Shown in pieces: positions 27,669 through 34,789 of a stretch of 64,000 nucleotides of DNA. Within the stretch, counting starts at the first letter, position 1. Every line of letters starts with the position of its first letter. Made by a program: the position numbers and the translations under genes. The notes beneath the pieces were generated by a model, which worked only from the letters and a program-made list of their open reading frames with translations, was not told the origin of the DNA and did no database searches. The stretch spans positions 1-64,000 of IMG/VR virus record IMGVR_UViG_3300044655_000639; one strand, given 5' to 3'. The stretch comes from a virus.

Positions 27669-29114
27669 TTATTTGTTAATGTATATAGCATTATTCAACT
27701 GCAGTCTACTTCTAGAACAAGCAACATAATATAAGCGTAACTCTTCCTCTTCTGAGTGAGAGCGTTCTGATGGTTTCATCTCAAGGATATCATCAAGATC
27801 AAAGTCATGAGCTATGGTCACTGAATCGAATGTCAAGCCCTTACTGCTGTGGCAGGTACTTAAGGTGATGAAGTGATCGTCAGGATGCTTCTCTGCCTGC
27901 TGAGCATGCTTGTATGCATCGTATATCTTAGATGCTCCATGCTTCATGATGGTTTGTGCTGCTGTCTTAATGTTACGGTCCTCTTCACCATGAAGCATAA
28001 GGATGTATGCAAGACAAGTACGATACTTCGATGGTAGAGTCTTAGATTTAAAGTAATGATCAACATCCTTCTGAATGTATTTTAGAGACTGATCATATAT
28101 CTGAGAGTCTTTCTTCAAGTTCATCAGAGTAAGCATATTAGAGAATATCTCTTTAGCCTGTCTAGTGAGGTTGAATGGTGTATGCTGAGCAGTAAGAGTA
28201 ATCATGTATTCAATGAGACCACTGTTAGTACGAGAGATGATAGCTTCACTACGAATGGTAGTGTCAGAATGAGCTGTACCTTTGAATGCAATGGTATCAT
28301 CAAGGTGACGATGAATGAAGTTCTCAATGCTACTAGCAATGGCTGTAGAGCAACGAAATGATTGAGATAGAGTCTTTGTCACTCCAACATCAGCAAGAGC
28401 TTTAAAGCCATTAATGGTGTGATTAAAGCTATAGATATTCTGCAGTGGATCACCTACCATAATCTTCAGGTTAGCTGGAAGTAATAGAAATATCTCTAGG
28501 GTGACAGCATTAATGTCTCCTGCTTCATCCAACATGATGACATCAAATGGAATATCATAATGGATACAGCCTAAGTCTAGTAGCATATGATAAAGCTTCA
28601 GATAGAATGCGTGAGTACATGGCATAGTCTTATTGACCATAGCATTAAAATATCTGGAGATGATCTGCTGGTTAGCAGGTTCATGCTCATCATAGTACTG
28701 CTGAAGAGTAGTGTACTTAGATAGACAGAATGCTTCAAGATGCTGAACTACTAATACCTTATCATCATAGTCTATCTTCTCAGTGATGTCACGATATGTG
28801 AATGATGCAACTTCTCTCTTCTTCCCCACATCACCCTCAAGGGAAAGTCCATGAGTGATAGTTGGAAGATATGCTAGAGAGTGTGTGGTCTTACACTGGA
28901 CGTAAGGTGGAAACTTAGACTTGGACTCATCAGCAATCGACTTATTATAAGCCAAATATAATTGGGCACTATGTGGTAATGCTTCTGATACTTTAAGTAG
29001 TGTGTATGTTTTGGATGCCCCAGCCACAGCACTAATCTTGAGTACTGAACCTGTAGAAGCGTTAACTGCATAATCTATAATAGATTGTTGTTCATCAGTG
29101 AGAGTGTATGACAT
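27669..29114 (-). CDS. SF1 UvrD/Rep-like helicase
   Basis: 481 residues. Motif I AVAGASKT (K35), motif II LDEAGD (D196, E197), motif III GDPLQNIYSFN, motif V SSKGLTFD and motif VI YYVACSRS. Motif I reads AGASKT instead of GxGKT, so the loop is slightly unusual but the Lys is kept. N4-like phages carry a comparable helicase (gp37) for replication or recombination. Confidence 0.85.
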   Translation of the reverse strand: MSYTLTDEQQSIIDYAVNASTGSVLKISAVAGASKTYTLLKVSEALPHSAQLYLAYNKSIADESKSKFPPYVQCKTTHSLAYLPTITHGLSLEGDVGKKREVASFTYRDITEKIDYDDKVLVVQHLEAFCLSKYTTLQQYYDEHEPANQQIISRYFNAMVNKTMPCTHAFYLKLYHMLLDLGCIHYDIPFDVIMLDEAGDINAVTLEIFLLLPANLKIMVGDPLQNIYSFNHTINGFKALADVGVTKTLSQSFRCSTAIASSIENFIHRHLDDTIAFKGTAHSDTTIRSEAIISRTNSGLIEYMITLTAQHTPFNLTRQAKEIFSNMLTLMNLKKDSQIYDQSLKYIQKDVDHYFKSKTLPSKYRTCLAYILMLHGEEDRNIKTAAQTIMKHGASKIYDAYKHAQQAEKHPDDHFITLSTCHSSKGLTFDSVTIAHDFDLDDILEMKPSERSHSEEEELRLYYVACSRSRLQLNNAIYINK

Positions 29115-29178
29115 GAAGTTCCTTTATGGTAATCTGCATTAGATAATGCTATTAATAGAATTGTATAATGAAGATGAG

Positions 29179-29254
29179 TGGTGGGCAATTGGTGACTCGA
29201 ACACCAATGACTCCTTTATGAGAGGAGGATATTAAACCTTTATATGAATCGCCC
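29179..29254 (-). tRNA. tRNA with CAU anticodon (Met or Ile2)
   Basis: Read on the minus strand: acceptor GGGCGAT/ATTGCCC with an encoded CCA, D-stem ATAT/ATAT, anticodon stem CTCCT/AGGAG with loop CTCATAA, and T-arm TGGTG-TTCGAGT-CACCA. All stems pair (one G-T). The CAU loop fits elongator Met or lysidine-modified Ile tRNA; which one cannot be decided. An Ile(AUA) tRNA would suit the frequent ATA codons. Confidence 0.85.
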
Positions 29255-29483
29255 AATAAGCCAGCTACGTGTGCGTGCAGGGACGTAGCGTAGTGTAAGT
29301 AGTAGTAAAAAGTGTCCAAGCTAGCACTACCACTGATACAGAAGTTTATGAAAATAAACAGATGTACATCTTCCATTAGTAATGTACGTGAGAGATAGTT
29401 CTACCTCAACTGCAATCCGTGAGTTCCTACACTCCGACTACTGTCACCCTCTGTAAGTAGGTATCTGGTGACATGTATTATAA
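29255..29483 (-). other. noncoding stretch with hairpins after the tRNA
   Basis: There is no convincing gene in these 229 bases; the long frame crossing it runs through the tRNA. It has a 7-bp hairpin GCTACGT/ACGTAGC at 29264-29289, a 7-bp pair GAGATAG/CTACCTC near 29391-29406, and GTCACC/GGTGAC arms near 29444-29473. Confidence 0.4.
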
Positions 29484-29753
29484 TTATAGCAAAGAGATTT
29501 CATAGAGTTGATCTCGCAAGTCTTTGACAGCATTAGCTATCTTATTAACTCTAGTGTAGTCTCTATCAGAATAGGGTACTGCTTGTAATTGCCTTTGTAA
29601 GTGTATGGATAATTCAAGCTTAACTTCTAATGCTTCATCGTATGGTAAAAGATACCAGGCTGATGGGTCAGAACCATAAAGATACTCTGATGTAGATGAT
29701 GGACGATTTTCTGTTTTAGGGTTATGAAATTCTGATGAATAAATAGATGGCAT
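29484..29753 (-). CDS. 89-residue unknown protein
   Basis: Starts MPSIYSSEFHNPKTENRPSS after an AAGGAA site and ends with a charged helical part (YTRVNKIANAVKDLRDQLYE). It stands alone between tRNA-like elements. No domain recognised. Confidence 0.6.
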   Translation of the reverse strand: MPSIYSSEFHNPKTENRPSSTSEYLYGSDPSAWYLLPYDEALEVKLELSIHLQRQLQAVPYSDRDYTRVNKIANAVKDLRDQLYEISLL

Positions 29754-29770
29754 AATATTCCTTGTTCAGT

Positions 29771-29845
29771 GAAGACTGGTAGGGCTTGAACCTACAACTC
29801 AGCGCACCTACGCCCTGTATTCAGACCAATTGAACTACAGTCTTC
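29771..29845 (-). tRNA. tRNA-like element with imperfect anticodon arm
   Basis: An acceptor of 8 bp, GAAGACTG/CAGTCTTC, a D-stem GTTC/GAAT (one G-T), and a perfect T-arm GTAGG-TTCAAGC-CCTAC are present. The extra G-C acceptor pair recalls tRNA-His. The anticodon arm does not close properly: CAGGG/CGCTG with one mismatch and an 8-base loop. CCA is not encoded. It is probably a decayed or unusual tRNA. Confidence 0.5.
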
Positions 29846-29851
29846 GTGTTA

Positions 29852-29888
29852 TGGTGATATAGCGAATGACAGTGAACATTCCTATATC
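29852..29888 (-). other. tRNA minihelix-like hairpin ending in ACCA
   Basis: On the minus strand GATATAG-GAATG, loop TTCACTGT, CATTC-G-CTATATC and then ACCA form a 12-bp helix with one bulged G. This is the shape of a stacked acceptor plus T-arm, without D and anticodon arms. Confidence 0.4.
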
Positions 29889-30113
29889 GTGACTAAATCT
29901 TTAGACTTATTTAAAAGTTTATCACTGTAAGTTTTTTGATAGCTAATACCTCGTGCTATCAGCGAGGATAACAGTTGCAATCTCAACCAATTGAGACCAC
30001 TGCTATACGATTAAACACACATAGATTGGTTTGTGACAGTATCTTCTCCAGATGACTGTATAGAGTACACCAATACATGTAAAGATGTAATCAATACAAC
30101 CATCCTAAGATGG
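29889..30113 (-). other. noncoding stretch with a D-arm-like remnant
   Basis: No gene is seen. On the minus strand GTCTC-AATTGGTT-GAGAT has D-arm form and is followed by CCTCG/CGAGG (near 29948-29968), but there is no room for an anticodon arm. It is probably a tRNA remnant. Confidence 0.3.
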
Positions 30114-30665
30114 CTATTCGTTAAATAGAAACTTCATATCCTCAGGTATACATTCATACATTGCTTCAGCTACTTCTCTGATTTGGAAGTGTGCTGAAGA
30201 TGCTCTACGAAGCTCTAGGAAGTTCTTTAAGCTTCTAGCGTTAAACATTACTGTCCAGTTGTATTGGAAGGCTTGTGGTAGCATTAGAGATACAATCTCG
30301 TTGGATACTCCATCTTCAACAAAGCGTCTAATTTCATCTTGTAGATATGATAATACATTGTCTACTTCACTATTCCCAGTAGACTCAAATACAATATCAG
30401 TCTTATTCAATGTGTACCTACTTGACTGGCAAGCATAAGAAGCCATACGATGACGAGTCATTTCAAGAAGCACTTTTGTACTAGCTGATATGTCAAATGT
30501 GAATGTAGCAAACTCCAATACACTAGAGTGCTTATGTTTTAATGCTACCTTAGTGATACGATTATCACGTTTAGTAGTATCAGTATAATCTCCTTTAGCA
30601 TAGCAAAGTCCAATACTATGGTCTATGCCTTCTAGCCCTTGATGTGCAATTAATTTAACTTTCAT
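30114..30665 (-). CDS. thyX: flavin-dependent thymidylate synthase
   Basis: 183 residues from the start at 30665, which has AAAGGGAA upstream. The ThyX motif RHRxxSxxxxSxRY is present as RHRMASYACQSSRY at 71-84. ThyX methylates dUMP using methylene-tetrahydrofolate and FAD/NADPH. Slightly shorter than typical ThyX (200-250) but with all core blocks. It supplies dTMP alongside the phage ribonucleotide reductase. Confidence 0.93.
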   Translation of the reverse strand: MKVKLIAHQGLEGIDHSIGLCYAKGDYTDTTKRDNRITKVALKHKHSSVLEFATFTFDISASTKVLLEMTRHRMASYACQSSRYTLNKTDIVFESTGNSEVDNVLSYLQDEIRRFVEDGVSNEIVSLMLPQAFQYNWTVMFNARSLKNFLELRRASSAHFQIREVAEAMYECIPEDMKFLFNE

Positions 30666-30708
30666 CTTATTCCCTTTTTTAATATTTGTATAGCTATTGC
30701 TACGCATA

Positions 30709-30924
30709 TTATTGAAGCAGATAATAGTAGTATTGAGTAGGAGTCCATACTTCTTTTAGGTCTCTACGGTTATCTTCTCCAACAAATCGTTTTCCATCTA
30801 ATGTAAACATATCTACATCATTTCCAATAATGGCAACTACTGGGTATTCGCCACCTTTATTAGTACATAAAATACGTACTGGCTTACCATTACTGGTATA
30901 CTGTTTGTTAATATCTATTGTCAT
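30709..30924 (-). CDS. 71-residue conserved small protein
   Basis: TSNGKPVRILCTNKGGEYPVVAI is cut from a widespread small phage protein pattern (GKPVRILC and YPVVA). It overlaps the upstream gene by ATGA. Function unknown. Confidence 0.72.
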   Translation of the reverse strand: MTIDINKQYTSNGKPVRILCTNKGGEYPVVAIIGNDVDMFTLDGKRFVGEDNRRDLKEVWTPTQYYYYLLQ

Positions 30925-31337
30925 TTACGCTCCCTTTTAGTTTCTAATACTTTGAACCATTTATTGGGTCGTCCGAAATAAGACTCTGCTTCGAGTTCTG
31001 TCATGTATTTATTTGTAGGACAATAAAAGTCATCAGGAGTACGCAAATCAAGCCATAAGTATTCGTACACTGGCTCTGGTGGTTTGATACGATATTTTAT
31101 AGCTGTCCCAAATGGGTAGTCTGTATACCACTTTCCTTCTAGCTCATATTGAAGTATTTTAGTCGTATCCTCAACCCATTCATGGATTGCTTCAGAGTTT
31201 GAATGAGGATTAACCCCTCTTGGAATACATACATTTTGTGAGAAGAATTCATTGAATACTTCTGTAAGTATAGGTCTACGATAATCCTCTGGATTAAATG
31301 TCCCAAATACTTTATCTTTCAATTTTTCTTTAGTCAT
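30921..31337 (-). CDS. 138-residue unknown phage protein
   Basis: Starts MTKEKLKDKVFGTFNPEDYR; the middle has IKPPEPVYEYLWLD and the end is basic (KTKRERK). It has single-base or ATGA overlaps with both neighbours. No domain recognised. Confidence 0.7.
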   Translation of the reverse strand: MTKEKLKDKVFGTFNPEDYRRPILTEVFNEFFSQNVCIPRGVNPHSNSEAIHEWVEDTTKILQYELEGKWYTDYPFGTAIKYRIKPPEPVYEYLWLDLRTPDDFYCPTNKYMTELEAESYFGRPNKWFKVLETKRERK

Positions 31338-31666
31338 TATAATTCCTTTATAAAACTAGGTAGTTCACCTATTAACGGCTCACAGTTGCTAGAGTTTAAC
31401 CAATCTTCATCAATATGTTGTTGAGTTGCCTCTATAATGGTTGGAATTTTGTAGTCTAAAACTTGTGACCAAACCCATTCACCAACTTTTGGTTTCCAAA
31501 GCTCACAGTGTTGTATATTAATATCATAGTTTCTAGTGTTGTCTATGGTGTCTCTAGTATACCAACCTTTTACACGAACAGTAGTAGTGCACCCTTTGTG
31601 TAGAGAGTCTATTTTTCCTATACCGAATACATTACTTCTAACCCAATCGCCTACTTTAAGTTCCAT
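31337..31666 (-). CDS. 109-residue SH3-like repeat protein
   Basis: The start at 31666 gives six bases from AGGAG; an ATG three bases earlier also exists and overlaps the upstream stop. Two similar beta modules are visible: LKVGDWVRS and later PKVGEWVWS, both SH3-like. Role unknown. Confidence 0.68.
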   Translation of the reverse strand: MELKVGDWVRSNVFGIGKIDSLHKGCTTTVRVKGWYTRDTIDNTRNYDINIQHCELWKPKVGEWVWSQVLDYKIPTIIEATQQHIDEDWLNSSNCEPLIGELPSFIKEL

Positions 31667-32249
31667 CATAAACTCCTATATATTTTCATAACATCTTTAG
31701 CTTGTTTGTGCCCTAATTTACTATACCCTTTGTACCTCTTAATAGCTAAGAAATATGTACCATAGATATCAAGATAGTCTCTAAGAAGCTTAGCAGCATT
31801 CATGATATTACCTGAGTCATGGTAAGGATTGTATGGCAAGATAGAGCCACAAGTCATGTTGATACCACATAGACCTATTACGTTTGGTATGGCGTGTTTA
31901 CGGTGCACAAATGAGCTTTCAGATGCTATCAGTGCACCTAGTACTTTGGGTCTAAATTATATGTCTCTGCTGCTTTGATGGTATCTTTAGCTTGTTGTGG
32001 AGATGCTCCTAAAGTCTGAAGGGCTTCTGCTGTGGTTCTGTATGACTCAAGTTCTTTGTTGAGAGCATCTATCTCTCTGAAAGCCGCTGAGGCTTCTACT
32101 CTAGCTTGGTTGTCCATACTCAAGGACTGTTCTAAGACTCGTTCATGAGTGGATATGAGCATGCAGGATTGATTGCAGTATACGAATGGTATTGCAATGA
32201 TAGCAATAAGAATAGGAAGAATAATATCTTCATCAATGCTGATAGTCAT
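31666..32249 (-). CDS. membrane-anchored lytic transglycosylase made by -1 frameshift
   Basis: The frame from 32249 reads to Lys102 (AAG at 31946-31944), then continues in the -1 frame from GTA at 31944 to TGA at 31666, giving 194 residues. Residues 10-26 are a membrane helix and 35-85 a coiled coil. The SLT domain spans the junction: IKAAETYNLDPK, then VLGALIASESSF with catalytic Glu111, then GLCGIN and AAKLLRDYLDIYG. Without the shift the SLT part has no start codon before its catalytic Glu. It is predicted to cut peptidoglycan glycan strands from the inner membrane, early in infection or at lysis. Confidence 0.75.
31902..31950 (-). promoter_or_regulatory. -1 programmed frameshift signal
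   Basis: The slippery heptamer C-CCA-AAG (31950-31944) is in the correct zero frame. After a 5-base spacer a 7-bp stem GGTGCAC (31938-31932) / GTGCACC (31908-31902) follows with a 23-base loop. The zero-frame stop TAG lies 4 bases after the heptamer. Confidence 0.75.
31938..32249 (-). CDS. zero-frame product: short membrane coiled-coil protein
   Basis: Without frameshifting, translation from 32249 stops at TAG 31938, giving 103 residues: a membrane helix and coiled coil without the SLT domain. The start overlaps the previous stop by ATGA. It may be a regulator or partner of the longer product. Confidence 0.65.
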   Translation of the reverse strand: MTISIDEDIILPILIAIIAIPFVYCNQSCMLISTHERVLEQSLSMDNQARVEASAAFREIDALNKELESYRTTAEALQTLGASPQQAKDTIKAAETYNLDPKY

Positions 32250-32506
32250 TGTGCCAACTTTGCTTCTGCTTGCTGTAGAGTAAGACCATCTTCCATCAAT
32301 GACTGTACCATATAGCAATGTCCTATGATGATGTCAGAATCATCTTTCTCTTGCTGTAGCTGTTTGTTTTCCTCAAGCAATAGTCTGGCTTGAGCATTAG
32401 TAAGTACACTACTATACCACGCTATGATGGCCATAATGAAGAGACCTGATGACAACCATCTGTAGAAGGTACGAGAAGCTTTTAAGTGTTCATATGTTTC
32501 TCTCAT
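32246..32506 (-). CDS. 86-residue membrane coiled-coil protein
   Basis: A basic N terminus, one membrane helix (SSGLFIMAIIAWYSSVL) near 19-36, then a coiled coil (LLLEENKQLQQEKDD). The topology resembles the next gene and i-spanin-like proteins. It is coupled by ATGA overlaps on both sides. Confidence 0.7.
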   Translation of the reverse strand: MRETYEHLKASRTFYRWLSSGLFIMAIIAWYSSVLTNAQARLLLEENKQLQQEKDDSDIIIGHCYMVQSLMEDGLTLQQAEAKLAQ

Positions 32507-32697
32507 TGTAGGTCCTTATTTATTTGAGGTAGACGTTCTAATAGCACTAGACAATGAACAATACTCATCTCTAAGTGTGCTATATCTTTGGTGTGTTCTA
32601 TGGTTCTGTCGTGTGTAATTTCATACATATAGTTCTCTGCTACTTTAAGTGTAGCATATAGTTCTTCAATACAAGTTATGATGACTCCTTTAAACAT
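32503..32697 (-). CDS. 64-residue unknown protein with uncertain start
   Basis: In-frame starts are ATG 32721 and ATG 32697 (overlapping the upstream stop). The only strong Shine-Dalgarno, AAAGGAG, lies five bases before an ATA codon at 32679. The body (IEELYATLKVAENYMYEI) is helical. Confidence 0.6.
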   Translation of the reverse strand: MFKGVIITCIEELYATLKVAENYMYEITHDRTIEHTKDIAHLEMSIVHCLVLLERLPQINKDLQ

Positions 32698-32911
32698 ACA
32701 TTCTGAAGTGTACTGGTGCATCTAATGCACGTACTACAAGCTTAGCTGTAGCATTATTAAGCTCTCTATTACATTTAGTAAGAGCAACTCTTTGGTCTAG
32801 TATAGTACTACGTAATAGAAGCAAATCTGCTACTGATATACGTACTTCTTTTATACCCTCATAATGGATGGTATTAATACCTTGCAGTATGATGTCAAGC
32901 TCTGTTTTCAT
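32690..32911 (-). CDS. 73-residue unknown helical protein
   Basis: Starts MKTELDIILQGINTIHYEGI; the middle ISVADLLLLRSTILDQRVAL is helical. It overlaps the upstream gene by ATGA. No domain recognised. Confidence 0.7.
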   Translation of the reverse strand: MKTELDIILQGINTIHYEGIKEVRISVADLLLLRSTILDQRVALTKCNRELNNATAKLVVRALDAPVHFRMYV

Positions 32912-33141
32912 AAGTTATCCAATAGTTCTTGGAAGTCAACACCATAAAGATAGCACTGCTTTTTAAGATGTTTATATGTATTGATCCAATCATCTGATAG
33001 TTCTCGTTCTAGCTGAGATGCTGCAAAGTCAGGGTCTTGCATAGCTGCTTCATATGCTGCTTCTTCTTGGGCTTCTCTATAATATTCCATACGAAGATCT
33101 TCTTCCCATTCTGCTCGTTCTTCTGTTGTCATAGACTTCAT
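32908..33141 (-). CDS. 77-residue acidic helical protein
   Basis: Rich in Glu/Ala in the first half (EEDLRMEYYREAQEEAAYEA), with a short C-terminal helix LKKQCYLYGVDFQELLDNL. AGGAG precedes the start. First gene after the terminator at 33167. Confidence 0.7.
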   Translation of the reverse strand: MKSMTTEERAEWEEDLRMEYYREAQEEAAYEAAMQDPDFAASQLERELSDDWINTYKHLKKQCYLYGVDFQELLDNL

Positions 33142-33166
33142 ACTATACTCCTGTTATTAATGTTAT

Positions 33167-33194
33167 GAAAAAAGTGGATATTTGAAAATATCCA
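33167..33194 (-). terminator. rho-independent terminator
   Basis: On the minus strand TGGATATT, loop TTCA, AATATCCA form an 8-bp stem followed by C and six T. It lies between the gene ending at 33230 and the next start at 33141. Confidence 0.75.
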
Positions 33195-33229
33195 GTGTTA
33201 TTATTGGCACTATTTCAAAGTACTAATTT

Positions 33230-33463
33230 CTATGCAAAATCCTGTAGAAATTTAGGTGGAAATGCTAGCAAATATAATGACATTAAAAACTGTGCAGTCA
33301 TACCTACTATTAACATATCTCCACTACCATGAAAGAAATTCATGACTACTAATAACATACCTAAGTCTAGTATAAAATCTCCATAGCGTTTATGTTCCCA
33401 TTTCCATTTAAGAATGGCAAAGTCAAAGAAGACTATAAGTCCTATAACTATTAATTGTTCCAT
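33230..33463 (-). CDS. 77-residue multi-span membrane protein
   Basis: The start at 33463 overlaps the stop of the upstream gene as TAATG. Three hydrophobic segments: LIVIGLIVFFDFAIL, LDLGMLLVVMNFF and MTAQFLMSLYLLAF. A small inner-membrane protein; exclusion or holin roles are possible but not shown. Confidence 0.65.
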   Translation of the reverse strand: MEQLIVIGLIVFFDFAILKWKWEHKRYGDFILDLGMLLVVMNFFHGSGDMLIVGMTAQFLMSLYLLAFPPKFLQDFA

Positions 33464-33903
33464 TAGATCCTGTCTCTCCCATGTCTGATAGCATGGCATG
33501 AATGACATACTGATACACACTGTTCTGTGGTAAATGTCATTGATTCTATACCATCATAATGTTCATGATGGACCTGTAGTGGAATGTCACAATCACTGCA
33601 ATCTACACAGTGATATTTATCCCTCTTGAGTACCTGTTTACGAAGTGCTCTCCATTCTGGAGACTTCAAATATACTGCGTATGCTGAGTAGTATTCAGGT
33701 GGAACCTTCTGTAGTGGTACATGTACATGATGATCTAAGTCAACTGTATATGGTGTGGTAGCACATGTACTTCTAACTGGAGATTCTCCAAGTAATACTC
33801 TGATAAGCAGTAGAATTGGAATGAATAGTATTCCTGCTACTGTAGTGATAGCAAACCAGAAGAATGCTAATACTAATAGCAATGCTTCCAGTAATACTGG
33901 CAT
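33463..33903 (-). CDS. membrane-anchored HNH nuclease
   Basis: 146 residues. Residues 1-38 are one long or two short membrane helices (ALLLVLAFFWFAITTVAGIL then FIPILLLIRVLL). From ~75 comes an HNH domain: SPEWRALRKQVLKRD, HCVDCSDC, LQVHHEHYDGI and CVSVCHSCHAIRHG, with two Cys pairs for zinc. A membrane tether on an HNH nuclease is uncommon and may act on incoming DNA. Confidence 0.75.
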   Translation of the reverse strand: MPVLLEALLLVLAFFWFAITTVAGILFIPILLLIRVLLGESPVRSTCATTPYTVDLDHHVHVPLQKVPPEYYSAYAVYLKSPEWRALRKQVLKRDKYHCVDCSDCDIPLQVHHEHYDGIESMTFTTEQCVSVCHSCHAIRHGRDRI

Positions 33904-34133
33904 TATGCTGCTTTAGTGAATGTAGGACCAGAGTGCTTCTCAGCAATCTCCTCTACATCAACATGATGATCAGGTTCAATGTCAGGACCAGTGAACAGTC
34001 CGTGCTCAAACCCTGTTGATAAAGCCTCTGGCACTGCAGATATTTCTTCAACTACTGTCTTAAATGTAGATTCTGCTACAACTGTAATGTCTTTAGTAAT
34101 GCCACCTACTGTGGCTGCGATAAATGCTAACAT
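33903..34133 (-). CDS. 76-residue unknown protein
   Basis: Starts MLAFIAATVGGITKDITVVA, weakly amphipathic, with an acidic His-rich end (DIEPDHHVDVEEIAEKHSG). One-base overlap with the HNH gene. Function unknown. Confidence 0.65.
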   Translation of the reverse strand: MLAFIAATVGGITKDITVVAESTFKTVVEEISAVPEALSTGFEHGLFTGPDIEPDHHVDVEEIAEKHSGPTFTKAA

Positions 34134-34222
34134 GATGTATCCTTTTGCATTTGTTTAGCTTGATCCGTATCTGCTTCTGTAACAGATACAACTACTCCAT
34201 TGATAACATAATAATAATCCAC
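34127..34222 (-). CDS. 31-residue small protein with GTG start
   Basis: GTG at 34222 follows AAGGAG by six bases. The peptide (V)DYYYVINGVVVSVTEADTD resembles small YYVINGKVV-type phage peptides. It overlaps the next gene by seven bases. Confidence 0.5.
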   Translation of the reverse strand: MDYYYVINGVVVSVTEADTDQAKQMQKDTSC

Positions 34223-34239
34223 GATATTCTCCTTATATG

Positions 34240-34256
34240 GTGACTCTATGGTACAC
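34240..34256 (-). promoter_or_regulatory. TCTATG-core inverted repeat
   Basis: GTGAC-TCTATG-GTACAC on the plus strand, imperfect arms, 18 bases before the GTG start at 34222. Same core as the copies at 36623, 36703 and 37313. Confidence 0.45.
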
Positions 34257-34295
34257 CTAATACAATGCAGCTGAGGAGACTGCACTGGGTTAGAC

Positions 34296-34550
34296 TTACC
34301 AGCGTTTACCTACTTTAGCCTTTTCGGCTTTAGTATTCGCACTGTTCATAAGAGATGTATACTTATGTTCAAATAGAGCTTGCTGTAGCTCAACTTGGAG
34401 TTCTTCCGTCCACTGGTCTCCCAATGCTACTGATAGGACTGGTTCCCATTCCATCTGCCAACTACGTCTACCGTACTCATCTGCTTGCTTTGCAATAAGT
34501 GGATCAAGTCCACTAGGTCCCATATCAACTGCTAATTCACGAATATCCAT
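34296..34550 (-). CDS. 84-residue unknown protein
   Basis: Starts MDIRELAVDMGPSGLDPLIA; RSWQMEWEPVLSVALGDQW is an aromatic amphipathic part. AAAGGAG precedes the start. No domain recognised. Confidence 0.68.
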   Translation of the reverse strand: MDIRELAVDMGPSGLDPLIAKQADEYGRRSWQMEWEPVLSVALGDQWTEELQVELQQALFEHKYTSLMNSANTKAEKAKVGKRW

Positions 34551-34614
34551 ATTATTCTCCTTTAGATTAATAGGCTTACACCTATCATTTCAAAGAACCG
34601 AGTGGATACGAGGG

Positions 34615-34649
34615 AAAAACAGGTAAGACCAATGGTCGTAAAATACCTG
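34615..34649 (-). terminator. rho-independent terminator downstream of the RNA polymerase gene
   Basis: On the minus strand CAGGTA (34649-34644) pairs with TACCTG (34625-34620), with an inner GACC/GGTC hairpin, followed by five T. It would end transcripts from the polymerase gene. Confidence 0.65.
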
Positions 34650-34687
34650 CTAAATTCCTTTCATAAAATGTATAACACACACACAAA

Positions 34688-34756
34688 TCAATGTCTACTA
34701 GAACGGATATAATCCCTATGCTCAGCATTACCTGTTAGATTGTAGTAAGACATCAT
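34688..34756 (-). CDS. 22-residue micro-ORF
   Basis: MMSYYNLTGNAEHRDYIRSS begins after GAGGG and lies between the polymerase gene and its terminator. It may be a real small peptide or chance. Confidence 0.3.
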   Translation of the reverse strand: MMSYYNLTGNAEHRDYIRSSRH

Positions 34757-34789
34757 AATACCCTCTACAAAGAGAGAGTACTAGATATC

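Noticed and set aside
29152-29376. Leftward 74-residue frame
   Set aside because: It runs through the intact tRNA and has no good start site.
31666-31908. Independent 80-residue gene starting at GTG 31908
   Set aside because: It would begin after the catalytic Glu of the SLT domain and has no ribosome-binding site; the frameshift product explains the frame better.
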